Source of the DNA: JBIOYL01 sp044870185
GTDB lineage: Bacteria; Actinomycetota; CALGFH01
Length of the DNA stretch: 41,749 nucleotides
NCBI GenBank assembly: GCA_044870185.1
Contig: JBIOYL010000033.1
Location: 1 to 41,749, forward strand
Reading direction: 5' to 3'
In this document: piece after piece, positions 8,096 to 16,175 of the stretch
Layout of the letters: every line of letters starts with the position of its first letter
How positions within the stretch are numbered: the first letter of the stretch is position 1
Notes under the pieces: model-generated
What the model was told of the DNA's origin: nothing
What the model saw: only the letters and a program-made list of their open reading frames with translations
The model's database searches: none
Made by a program: the position numbers and the translations under genes

Positions 8096-9004
8096 ATGCG
8101 GCTCGGGACGAAGGCAGCCACGACCAGAGCGACCGCGGGAGGCCTGATCCTGCCCGACTTCGTGATCATCGGCGCCCAGAAGGGCGGCACCGTCTGGCTG
8201 AACGACTGCCTCCGCGAGCACCCCGACGTCTACATGAGCCCGGACGTCCACGAGATCTTCTTCTTCGACCGCTACTTCGACCGGGGCGTCCAGTGGTACG
8301 CCCACTACTTCCGCAACTACGGTGGGCAGCGGCGGATCGGGGAGACCACCTCGACCTACCTGGCCCATCCGCTGGTGCCGCAGCGGCTGCGCCAGGTGCT
8401 GCCGCAGGCGACGGTGATCGCCTCGCTCCGCAACCCCCTCGAACGTGCCTGGTCGCGGTACCTGCACCTGTGGCGCAAGGGCGACATCCCAGCCGGCCTC
8501 TCGTTCGGTCAGGCCTGCGATGCCGCACCGGACATCGTCGCCGGCGGCGAGTACTTCCGCTGCCTGCGGCCCTGGCGTGAACGGTTCCCGGCGGAGCGGC
8601 TGCACTGTCTCGTCTTGGACGACGCCCGCGACGACCCGTTCGGGTACCTGCGGCGCCTCTACCAGCTCCTCGGGGTCGACCCTGAGTTCCGCGCCGCCAA
8701 GACGACCGGCAGGAGCAACGAGCACCACACGCCCCGGTCCCTCAAGGCCGCGAACCTCGCCTACCACGTCTCCCGCTCCCTGCACCGCCGCGGCCTCCAC
8801 CCGGTCGTCGAACGCCTGAAGGCGCTCGGCGCGCGGCGCCTGGTCCTGGAGGGCGGCCGCAACCCCGCCAAGGAGCCGCCACCCATGTCTCAGGCCGACC
8901 GGGAGCGCCTGCGGGCGCACTACTACGCCGATGTCGCGGCGCTGTCCGAGTTGACCGGCCGCGACCTGGTGAGGCTGTGGCTCGACCGCGAGGCCGCCCG
9001 CTGA
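8096..9004 (+). CDS. PAPS-dependent sulfotransferase
   Basis: 302 residues, Sulfotransfer family. It transfers the sulfuryl group from PAPS to a hydroxyl of an acceptor. The 5'-phosphosulfate loop is IGAQKGGTVWL (Lys-Gly-Gly-Thr, about residues 26-36). The 3'-phosphate site is the ASLRNPLERAWSRY strand-helix with Arg and Ser. 'HTPRSLK' resembles the late PAPS-binding loop. No signal peptide or membrane segment is evident, so it is probably cytoplasmic. The ATG at 8096 has GAGG five nt upstream. It follows the PAPS-forming fusion in the same operon, and it converges on the pyruvate-kinase-like gene. The acceptor cannot be read from the sequence; a glycan or lipid-linked polyol is plausible from context. 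Confidence 0.87.
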   Translation: MRLGTKAATTRATAGGLILPDFVIIGAQKGGTVWLNDCLREHPDVYMSPDVHEIFFFDRYFDRGVQWYAHYFRNYGGQRRIGETTSTYLAHPLVPQRLRQVLPQATVIASLRNPLERAWSRYLHLWRKGDIPAGLSFGQACDAAPDIVAGGEYFRCLRPWRERFPAERLHCLVLDDARDDPFGYLRRLYQLLGVDPEFRAAKTTGRSNEHHTPRSLKAANLAYHVSRSLHRRGLHPVVERLKALGARRLVLEGGRNPAKEPPPMSQADRERLRAHYYADVAALSELTGRDLVRLWLDREAAR

Positions 9005-9017
9005 GCCGCACGCCAGG

Positions 9018-10037
9018 TCAGGAGGCGATCGGCTCGGGCTGGTCGCGGTCCAGCAGGGTGGCGAAGTTCGACCACTCGAAGGCGCGGATCATGCGGCCGA
9101 CCATGCGGACGATGCCGACCGGATCGCGGCCGATCGCGGTCTCGGCGGCGAGCACCAGCCCGTGGACCCCGTCGAGCAGGGTGTTGGCCACGTCGTTGGC
9201 CTCGGCGATGGTCGGGTTCCGGCTGGTCACCATCGACTCGAGCAGGTTGGTCGCCACATAGACCGGGCGGCTCCAGCGGTTCGCCCGGCGTGCGATCGCC
9301 TTCTGGTAGAACGGCACGTACTCGAGTGGGACCTCCCTGGAGAGGTCGCCGCGGTCGATCAGCACCGCGTCGGAGCGGTCGATGATCCCGTCCATGTTGC
9401 GAACGCCCGCGCTGCTCTCGATCTTGGCGATCAGGTGCACGCCGGGGGCGAGCGAGCGGACCAGGTCGACGTCAGCGGCCGAGCTGGCGAACGACAGGGC
9501 GACGTGCCGGACGCCGGCGGCCGTGCACAGGGCGATCGCGGCGCGGTCCTTGTCGGTGAGGGCGGGCAGCGACGGCGCGGGATCGACGACCACGCCCTTG
9601 TGGGCCCGCACCTTGCCGCCGCCCACGACCACGGCCTCAGCATGCTCCTCGCCAGCCTCGCGCACGCGCACCTGCGCGCCGTCGAAGTCGATCGTGACCA
9701 GGCTCCCCACCCGCAGCCCTGCGAACACCGACCGGGGCCACAACGTCAGCTCGTCGGCGGTCCCCTGGACCGGCGCGGCGGTCAGGCGGACCGGGTCGCC
9801 CTCGCGCAGGACCACGCCGGGCGCCATCGCGCCGCAGCGCACCTGGGCGCCTTCGAGGTCCAGGCAGAGCGGCTTGGCGGAGGCGGACTGCACCAGCTCG
9901 ATGCATTGTTCGAGCGCCTCGAGCCGGCTGTGGGACAGGTTGATGCGGAACAGGTCGACGCCCGCCTCGTCGAGCTGCTCGATGACCTCGGCGGACAGCG
10001 ACGCCGGGCCCAGCGTGCACAAGATCTGGATCTTCAT
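9018..10037 (-). CDS. Pyruvate-kinase-like protein without the C-terminal domain
   Basis: 339 residues against about 470 for ordinary pyruvate kinase. It shows CTLGPAS, RINLSHS, LDLEGAQVR, the catalytic-Lys strand AKIESSAGVRNMDG, RGDLSREVP and VATNLLESM, all counterparts of pyruvate kinase motifs. The barrel and a B-like domain are present, but the protein ends soon after the segment matching domain A, so the regulatory C-domain is absent. Several usually invariant positions differ (LDLEGAQ for LDTKGPE; TNLLESM for TQMLESM). It may still bind PEP or a nucleotide, but housekeeping glycolysis is doubtful given its place between two sulfotransferase genes. The ATG at 10037 has GGAGG just upstream; a second ATG at 10055 is possible. 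Confidence 0.75.
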   Translation of the reverse strand: MKIQILCTLGPASLSAEVIEQLDEAGVDLFRINLSHSRLEALEQCIELVQSASAKPLCLDLEGAQVRCGAMAPGVVLREGDPVRLTAAPVQGTADELTLWPRSVFAGLRVGSLVTIDFDGAQVRVREAGEEHAEAVVVGGGKVRAHKGVVVDPAPSLPALTDKDRAAIALCTAAGVRHVALSFASSAADVDLVRSLAPGVHLIAKIESSAGVRNMDGIIDRSDAVLIDRGDLSREVPLEYVPFYQKAIARRANRWSRPVYVATNLLESMVTSRNPTIAEANDVANTLLDGVHGLVLAAETAIGRDPVGIVRMVGRMIRAFEWSNFATLLDRDQPEPIAS

Positions 10038-10297
10038 GGTCCTCCGAGGCGCCATCCGGTCACTCGGGCATCCACGCTGGTCGTCCTCACGCCACCTCTG
10101 GGACACATGATGAGAACGACCTGCCGGGGAGCCGATCCGCATTCGCCGTGCCGCGGACTCCGTTGGATGTGGTACCTCCACCGGTCCGGCGGCCAGGATC
10201 CGCGCCGGTGGTGGTCACTTGGCTCAGGTCGGCATGGATCGTACGGTCCATCACTACGCCGATGATCCGCCGGCCGGGTGGGAGCCCACCGGAGGTG
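10038..10297. promoter_or_regulatory. Intergenic region with an 18-bp near-perfect palindrome
   Basis: This 260-nt gap lies between sulfotransferase 2 and the pyruvate-kinase-like gene. At 10234-10251 it holds ATGGATCGTACGGTCCAT, in which eight of nine base pairs match and the ninth is a G:T. The form suits a dimeric repressor operator for the downstream minus-strand gene. No -10/-35 pair could be assigned with confidence, and no gene with good codon bias was seen. Confidence 0.4.
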
Positions 10298-11185
10298 TCA
10301 GCCGAGGCCCCAGCCGTCGAACTCTGGCCCGAGGAAGCCGCGAAGGCGACGCACGTCCTCTGCGAGGAGGTCCGCGAGCTTGCCTCGCACCTCGCCGGGA
10401 ACCGTGAAGGAGCGGGCAGGTCCATCCTCTGGGCGGCGCCGGAGCCGGTTGAGCGTCCGCAGGATGTTGCTTTCCAGCTCCTTTGCTCGCTTGGTGGCGG
10501 GGAAGTACGTCTTCAGCCATTTACGGGCGGGCAGGGGGACCAGCGAGCGGGTCGGCTTGTCCTTCGTCAGGTAGAACTCTTGATCGACGTTGGGAGGGAC
10601 GAGATCGGCATTCACACCGATGAACTCGTACACCCTTTGGAGCGTGGCGCGGCGGGCGCCCCGGAGTTCCTCCGAGGTGATCACCAGCAGCTGGTCCTGC
10701 GGGAAGTACTCCAGGTACTGCTCGAGCTGAAGGGCATACCGACTGCAGTCCAGGTAGATGGGGTTCTCCAGGACGGCTCGCTCGAACGGCACCTGCTCCG
10801 ACCCCTCGATCACCCGGGTCTGGTAGTGGGATCGGATCCGCTCGATGGGGTCCCGGACCACATAGATGAGGCGAGCGTCCGCGATGTAGGCGGCGATGCG
10901 CTGTGGGACGCCCCGGTACTGCGGGTATTTGGTGTAGGCGTTCGAAGCCTCCCCGATCGCGATCGCGTCCGGTCCGGCGGAGGCGAACTGCTTGCGGTAC
11001 CAGTCGATTCCCCGCCTCCAGTGTGACTCCTCCACGAAGAATTCCGGGGCCTTGTACGGCGGCATGAAGACCTGCGGATGTGCACGAAGGTAGTGATACA
11101 TGCTGGTCGTGCCGGCCTTCATGGCGCCAATGACCAGGAAGTTCGGAAGCGGGCCGACGGGCGTGCGGGAGATCGGCATGGTCAT
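10298..11185 (-). CDS. PAPS-dependent sulfotransferase 2
   Basis: 295 residues, from the same superfamily as the gene at 8096 but clearly different in sequence. The 5'-phosphosulfate loop is IGAMKAGTTSMYHYL, the pattern seen in heparan-type and related sulfotransferases. The 3'-phosphate site is YVVRDPIERIRSHYQ, and the expected EASNAYTKYP segment lies between. The start is taken at ATG 11185 (AGGTG a few nt upstream), with ATG 11179 close by; a longer frame to 11278 would overlap the upstream gene and starts inside it. Two distinct sulfotransferases in one cluster imply two sulfation sites or two acceptors. Base composition is a little lower in GC than its neighbours, which may hint at separate acquisition. 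Confidence 0.86.
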   Translation of the reverse strand: MTMPISRTPVGPLPNFLVIGAMKAGTTSMYHYLRAHPQVFMPPYKAPEFFVEESHWRRGIDWYRKQFASAGPDAIAIGEASNAYTKYPQYRGVPQRIAAYIADARLIYVVRDPIERIRSHYQTRVIEGSEQVPFERAVLENPIYLDCSRYALQLEQYLEYFPQDQLLVITSEELRGARRATLQRVYEFIGVNADLVPPNVDQEFYLTKDKPTRSLVPLPARKWLKTYFPATKRAKELESNILRTLNRLRRRPEDGPARSFTVPGEVRGKLADLLAEDVRRLRGFLGPEFDGWGLG

Positions 11186-11228
11186 TGGCACCTGGGCCCG
11201 ATCGAGCTGCGGGTTTGCATCGGAGCGC

Positions 11229-12320
11229 TCAGCCGGCGGGATAGCCGTGACGGGCCAGCCAGGCGCTACGGGCGGCATTCCAGACCGACCTGTCCTTGGT
11301 CACGGTGACGCCGGCGGGGACCGGGGCGGGGTAGTCCCCGGGTCCGGTCCACACGAGGGTGACGTGCTGGGCGACGGTCCCGTCCGGGAACCGCATCGGC
11401 TTGCTGCCGTTCGTCGACGTCCGCTCCACCAGGAAGATCGAGTTGCGCAGGACCAGGCGGTTGGCCCAGCGTGACCACTTGAACAGCTGCCCGTTGCCGA
11501 GCCGGTCGGGCGCGTCGTCATACGGCATGGGCTGCAGCCGCATGAGCACCCCGTCCATCGTGAAGGTCTCGCCGGCTGGGGGCGGCGAGGGGCTGAAGCC
11601 CTTGCTGGGCCGCTCCGACAGGCCCATGAAGCAGCCGTCGAAGAGGCTGTCGGCCACGTAGCCGCCCGAGATGGCGTCGTTCTCGATGCAGTCGTCGCGG
11701 ATGTAGGTGAAGTACAGGTTGCGGGCCACGAAGCCGTCGCCGAACGGCGAGACACCGTCCTCGACGTTGTCGACCCGCAGGCCGTCGACCAGGTACCAGC
11801 CGCTGGCGCTGGCGCGCAGGCCATCGCCGTCGTAGCCGGGATCGTGCTTCACCTGCCGCCAGGTCAGGCTGCGTGGCTGCTGGCCGACGACGGTGCCGCC
11901 GATGATGCACAGGTGCTCGGCGGGCATGTCCTGCCCGGCCGCCTGGCCATGCTTGACCTTCCCGAAGACCAGCGGGTACAGGCTCTGGTAGGGGTAGGCG
12001 GTGGAGGTGAGCCCGCGCAGGTCATAGGTGACGTCGCTGGGCGGGCTGTCCACCTGGTAGGCGGCATCGTCGGCGCCCGTGCGCCGCACGGTGCCGGGAC
12101 GGCGCAGGCAGGCATCGGCCGGCGGGACGCCCGCCGGTGCGCCGACGGCCCGCACGCCCCGCGTGGCCTGCGTGGCCGTGACGGTCGACGGGGCGGCCAC
12201 GGCCGCCGGCGCGGGCGCCCGCCGGCCCGGCCGGGTGGCGACCACGATCGAGGCGGCGAGGATCCCGGCGACGGCGAGGGCGACCAGCAGGCGCCGGGTG
12301 ACGCCGAACGGCCTGCTCAT
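11229..12320 (-). CDS. Secreted or membrane-anchored beta-helix-like protein
   Basis: 363 residues. An N-terminal signal/anchor (arginines, then hydrophobic residues ~10-28) is followed by an Ala/Pro-rich linker. The main body has regularly spaced strand-turn repeats with conserved Asp/Asn turns (YLVDGLRVDNVEDGV, NLYFTYIRDDCIEND, DSLFDGCFMGL), like right-handed parallel beta-helix proteins such as polysaccharide lyases. No specific catalytic set could be identified. It probably acts outside the membrane on the cluster's polymer, as lyase, hydrolase or scaffold; this is inference. It lies 88 nt downstream of the flippase gene on the same strand. Confidence 0.6.
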   Translation of the reverse strand: MSRPFGVTRRLLVALAVAGILAASIVVATRPGRRAPAPAAVAAPSTVTATQATRGVRAVGAPAGVPPADACLRRPGTVRRTGADDAAYQVDSPPSDVTYDLRGLTSTAYPYQSLYPLVFGKVKHGQAAGQDMPAEHLCIIGGTVVGQQPRSLTWRQVKHDPGYDGDGLRASASGWYLVDGLRVDNVEDGVSPFGDGFVARNLYFTYIRDDCIENDAISGGYVADSLFDGCFMGLSERPSKGFSPSPPPAGETFTMDGVLMRLQPMPYDDAPDRLGNGQLFKWSRWANRLVLRNSIFLVERTSTNGSKPMRFPDGTVAQHVTLVWTGPGDYPAPVPAGVTVTKDRSVWNAARSAWLARHGYPAG

Positions 12321-12408
12321 GTCGGGGCCTTTCGTCGGAGCTTCGCGCTGGCGGTGCTGTCGTCCGGGTTGCTGTTGTCGTACCGGTTGCGGGCCACGAC
12401 GTGCAAGG

Positions 12409-13968
12409 TCACCGTACCTCCTGCCGGCTCGGGCGGCGCCGCCCCGTGCCGCCGGCGCCCGCCGGGCGTCGGCGCAGCCGCGCCAACAGCGCCCTGCCCA
12501 CCTCCCGGTCGACCGGGTCGATGCCCAGCGCCACGAGCAGGACCAGGTAGGTCAGGCCGAGCACGACCGTCACCAGGCCGAGCCGCGGGAGCGGGTCCAT
12601 CCCCTGCAGGGGCAGCAGCCGGGCCACCAGCCCCGCGAGCAGCCCGGCCACGACGGGCCGCAGGAAGCGGCGGTCGTAGGGCAGGATCCCCAGGGCCGCG
12701 TGCACCTGCACGACGCGCAGCAGGTTGACCGCGACCATGGCGGTGGCGTTGGCGACGGCCGCGCCGATCAGGCCCCAGCGCGGGATGAGCGCCAGGTCCA
12801 GCACGACCGACAGGGCGAGAAACAGCAGCGAGTTGCACACGCTCAGCCGCGCCCGCCCGATCATGGCCAGCAGCCCGGCCACCGTGCCCGTGCCGACGTT
12901 GACGAGCTGGCCGACGGCGAGCACGGCCAGGGCCGGCGCACCATCCCGGAACCCATGCCCGAACAGCCGCAGGATCTCCGGGGCGAACAGCAGCTCGAGC
13001 AGGCAGAGGGGGAACCCGACGGTGAACAGCCAGCGGGTGGTGGCCTTGAACAGGCGGTCGAGTTCCTGGCCGTCCTGGCGGTGGTGCAGATCGGCCACGA
13101 TCGGGTTGAACAGCACCGTGACCGAGGCGAGCAGGGACCCGACCAGCTGGGACAGCCGCCGGGCGACCCCGAACACGCCGACCAGGCCGGCCGGCTGCAG
13201 GAAACCGAGCACCAGCACCTCGGTCTGGTTGTTGGTGTACAGGATCAGCCGGTTCAGCGACATCGGCACCGAGTAGCGGAACAGCCCGGCGGTCGAGGCC
13301 CGCCCGGCCGGCGGCAGCAGGCGCCGGAGCATGCCCAGCGTGACCACGAGGACGACGACCTCGGTGGCGGTGTAGGCGATGGCGACATGGCGGGGGTCGG
13401 CGGCGACGTGCAGGGCCACAAGCGCGGCGGCGAGCCGGATGGCCGGGGCGACCAGCGAGTCGGAGGCCACCGATGGAGCCGCCCGGCCCAACGCGCGCAA
13501 GGATGCCCGAGCCACCTCCGTGGTCGCCGTGAAGGGGACGGCGAGGGCGAGCGGGACGAGCACACGGGCCAGGGCCGGCTTGTCGAAGGCGTCGGCGATC
13601 AGGCCCGCCCCGGCGACGAGCAGCCCACCGGCCACCGCACCGGCGAGGAACGCTCCGAGCAGCCCGCGTCGAACCACCGATCTGAGCCGGTCCAGTGCAC
13701 CCAGGCCGCGGGCGATGGCGCCGAAGCGTAGCACGCCGTAGTCCAGACCGAGGTCGCAGCCCTCGGCCAGGAAGGTGGAGACGGCCAGAGCGAGGATGAA
13801 GACGCCGAAGCCGGCGGTGCCGAGACGGCGGGCCACGGCGACCTGGTAGGCGGTGGACAGCACGAACGACACGCCACCGCCGGCCAGCGCCACGGCGGCG
13901 CCGCCTGCGACCCGCTGCGGACCGTCGCGGCTCGGCGGTGGCTGCGCCTGGCCCAGCGTGCCGGTCAC
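12409..13968 (-). CDS. Wzx-type polysaccharide flippase (MATE/MOP superfamily)
   Basis: 519 residues and highly hydrophobic, with about 12-14 membrane segments. The N-terminus reads AYQVAVARRLGTAGFGVF, the usual opening of the oligosaccharide-flippase family. It would move undecaprenyl-linked repeat units across the plasma membrane. The Arg-rich tail after ~500 is cytoplasmic. The start is GTG at 13968, 10 nt after the stop of the sugar transferase gene, so both belong to one transcript. Neighbouring polymerase and BY-kinase genes complete a Wzx/Wzy-type export pathway. Confidence 0.85.
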   Translation of the reverse strand: MTGTLGQAQPPPSRDGPQRVAGGAAVALAGGGVSFVLSTAYQVAVARRLGTAGFGVFILALAVSTFLAEGCDLGLDYGVLRFGAIARGLGALDRLRSVVRRGLLGAFLAGAVAGGLLVAGAGLIADAFDKPALARVLVPLALAVPFTATTEVARASLRALGRAAPSVASDSLVAPAIRLAAALVALHVAADPRHVAIAYTATEVVVLVVTLGMLRRLLPPAGRASTAGLFRYSVPMSLNRLILYTNNQTEVLVLGFLQPAGLVGVFGVARRLSQLVGSLLASVTVLFNPIVADLHHRQDGQELDRLFKATTRWLFTVGFPLCLLELLFAPEILRLFGHGFRDGAPALAVLAVGQLVNVGTGTVAGLLAMIGRARLSVCNSLLFLALSVVLDLALIPRWGLIGAAVANATAMVAVNLLRVVQVHAALGILPYDRRFLRPVVAGLLAGLVARLLPLQGMDPLPRLGLVTVVLGLTYLVLLVALGIDPVDREVGRALLARLRRRPAGAGGTGRRRPSRQEVR

Positions 13969-13978
13969 CTGGGTGGCC

Positions 13979-14896
13979 TCACTGGCCCCGCCGCAGCAGC
14001 ATCACGAGCACCGTCCGCCCGATGGTCTCCAGGTCGAGCAGCAGCGACCGGTGCTTGAGGTAGTACAGGTCGTACTCGTGGATGATCCACTTGTCACGCA
14101 CGCTGTCGCTGTAGCCGAAGCGCACCACCGCCCAGCCGGTCACCCCTGGCCGGACCAGGTGGCGCCGGTCGAAGAAGGGGATGGTGCGGCCGAGCAACCG
14201 CACGAACACCGGCCGCTCCGGCCGCGGCCCGACCAGGCTCATCTCCCGCCGCAGCACGTTGAAGAACTGGGGCAGCTCGTCGAGATGGGTGCTGCGCAGG
14301 AACCGGCCGAGCCGGGTGACCCGATGGTCGTCGGTCGAGGCCCACGCCGGCCCGTCCTGCTCGGCGTCCACGCGCATGGTGCGGAACTTCCACATCCGAA
14401 ACGGCCGGCCCCGCAGCCCCACCCGCTCCTGCCGGTAGAACACCGGGCCGCCGTCCCCCAGCCGGTGGGCCAGCCAGAGCAGCGGTGCCAGCAGCCCGGC
14501 GGCGAGGCTGCCGAGCACCCCGGCGCCCAGGTCCATGAGCAGCTTGACGGCCGCATAGCCGCGGCGGCGGCGCAGCGGCCGGTCGAACAGGAACCAGGAC
14601 TCGTCGAGCTGGTCGAGCATCGCCCGTCGCAGGACCCGCTCGTAGCACTCCTGCGGGCGCAGCAGCCGGACGCCGGCGAGACTGAGCCCAGCCAGCGCGT
14701 CGGCCGTCCGCGGGTCCTGCAGGGTCCGGTCGCTCACCACCAGGGGGGTGTGCCGGGGCAGCTCGTGCCGGCCGTCGAGCACCAGCTCGGGGGAGACGAT
14801 CCGCAGCGGGGCACGCGGGATCGCGCCCGTCAGCGCCTCCGGTGTCTGCACGTCCGCGGTGAGCAGCCACAGCCCGTGCCGTTCAGCGGACGCCAT
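13979..14896 (-). CDS. Bacterial sugar transferase (priming phosphoglycosyl transferase, WbaP/ExoY type)
   Basis: 305 residues. It transfers a sugar-1-phosphate to undecaprenyl phosphate and starts repeat-unit assembly. The C-terminal catalytic domain shows a membrane helix at ~125-145, FYRQERVGLRGRPF, WKFRTM and LPQFFNVLRREMSLVGPRP, all hallmark motifs. The first ~115 residues are soluble and match the part that precedes the catalytic domain in larger WbaP proteins (GVRLLRPQECYERVL), but the usual four-helix membrane bundle is missing. The ATG at 14896 lies inside the end of the polymerase gene (14-nt overlap), showing tight coupling. Confidence 0.88.
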   Translation of the reverse strand: MASAERHGLWLLTADVQTPEALTGAIPRAPLRIVSPELVLDGRHELPRHTPLVVSDRTLQDPRTADALAGLSLAGVRLLRPQECYERVLRRAMLDQLDESWFLFDRPLRRRRGYAAVKLLMDLGAGVLGSLAAGLLAPLLWLAHRLGDGGPVFYRQERVGLRGRPFRMWKFRTMRVDAEQDGPAWASTDDHRVTRLGRFLRSTHLDELPQFFNVLRREMSLVGPRPERPVFVRLLGRTIPFFDRRHLVRPGVTGWAVVRFGYSDSVRDKWIIHEYDLYYLKHRSLLLDLETIGRTVLVMLLRRGQ

Positions 14897-16175
14897 CGAG
14901 GACCTCCGGGGGCTCGGGGGCCGGCAGCTGGCGTGCGGCCAGGTCGCCGGCGAACCACAGCAAGGCGAACAGGATGATGACGTGGCGGAAGTGGAGGGTC
15001 TCGTGGAACAGGCTGTCGGCCGCGTTGGCGATGACCGCCGCCCCGAGCGCCTGCGCGCGGACGCCGTCTCGGCCCGCCTCGGCCACCACGCGGAGCGCGC
15101 GGCGCACGAGCGCCGCGTACAGGCCGAGCAGTCCGACCAACCCGAGCACCCCGCGCTCGATGAGGAAGGCCAGCACGTCGTTGTGCAGGCTGTGGACCTT
15201 GGCGTCGTCGCCCAGGCGGCCGTTGCCGATCTGGAGCTGGCCACGGGCCTCACCCGGGCCGACGCCGACGAGGCACGCCGAACCGGCCCTGGCGATGGCG
15301 GCCGACCACAGCCCGATGCGACCGTCGAGGCTCTTGCTGGCCCGCCCGATGGTGGTGCTGAGCGCGCCGCTGTCCCGCGCCTTGGCCGACACCGCGGCCA
15401 CGTCGCCCAGGGTGAGGCGAGGTGGCCCGACCGTCACCAGGACGGCGGCGAGCACGAGCGCGGCCGCCAGCAGGGCGCCGCCCGCCAGGCCCTGCACCTG
15501 GCCGGTGGTGCGGCCGACGCGCAGGTAGGCGCCGACGGCGAGCACGGCCAGCCCGGCGGCCAGCCCGAGCAGGCCGCCCAGCGACGCGGTCGCCCACAGG
15601 CCGGCCAGCAGCCAGCCGCCGGCGAGCAGGCGGGCCAGGCGCCCACGCGGCCAGGGGGAGGCGAGCAGCACGAAGAACGAGGTCAGCATGTAGCTGCCGG
15701 CCAGGTTGGGATTGCTGCCGGTCGGGCCGGCGGCGCGCGTGGCCCCCGGCTTGAGCTGAAACAGCGCGTCGAGCGCCTCGGGCGTGAGGTGGAAGTGGGC
15801 GCCGACGAGCACGGTCGCCCACACCAGGGCGGCGGCCGCCCAGACCACCAGCACCACCCGGAAGGCACGCTCGTCGGCGTGCAGGTAGGTCACGGTCGCG
15901 ACCAGCACCAGCAGCAGGTAGACGTCGATGAGCAGCGTCAGCAGGCCGGTGCGCAGGTCGTTGCTGGCGACCAGGGCGACCAGGCTGCCGGCCAGGATCA
16001 CCGTGGTGGCAAGCGGCGCGGGCACGTGCACGCGCCAGCGCCGCTGCACGACCGCGACCACGGTGACCAGCAGGAAGCCGGCGGCGAACAGGTCGACCGG
16101 GGCGGTGTTGGCGGGGCCGTGCGGGACCAGGACGGGCAGCAGCGCCACGGTCGCGCACAGCAGCACCAGGTTCAT
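14883..16175 (-). CDS. O-antigen ligase/polymerase-like membrane protein (Wzy-type)
   Basis: 430 residues with 10 or more predicted membrane segments. A large loop bears SLHNDVLAFLIERGVLG, the 'HN-x5-E-x-G' signature of the O-antigen ligase / Wzy family, preceded by GVGPGEARG. It probably polymerises or ligates lipid-linked repeat units on the outer face of the membrane. The start ATG at 16175 overlaps the upstream glycosyltransferase stop by 4 nt. Whether it is polymerase or ligase cannot be decided; a Wzy role fits the Wzx and BY-kinase nearby. Confidence 0.8.
   Translation of the reverse strand: MNLVLLCATVALLPVLVPHGPANTAPVDLFAAGFLLVTVVAVVQRRWRVHVPAPLATTVILAGSLVALVASNDLRTGLLTLLIDVYLLLVLVATVTYLHADERAFRVVLVVWAAAALVWATVLVGAHFHLTPEALDALFQLKPGATRAAGPTGSNPNLAGSYMLTSFFVLLASPWPRGRLARLLAGGWLLAGLWATASLGGLLGLAAGLAVLAVGAYLRVGRTTGQVQGLAGGALLAAALVLAAVLVTVGPPRLTLGDVAAVSAKARDSGALSTTIGRASKSLDGRIGLWSAAIARAGSACLVGVGPGEARGQLQIGNGRLGDDAKVHSLHNDVLAFLIERGVLGLVGLLGLYAALVRRALRVVAEAGRDGVRAQALGAAVIANAADSLFHETLHFRHVIILFALLWFAGDLAARQLPAPEPPEVLDGVR

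Noticed and set aside
11186..11278. Upstream extension of sulfotransferase 2 to 11278
   Set aside because: It overlaps the beta-helix-like gene, and family similarity begins after ATG 11185.
12317..12838. Minus-strand frame running from inside the flippase gene to the beta-helix gene
   Set aside because: It overlaps the flippase coding region in another frame and shows no domain; only its last ~30 codons fall in the gap.
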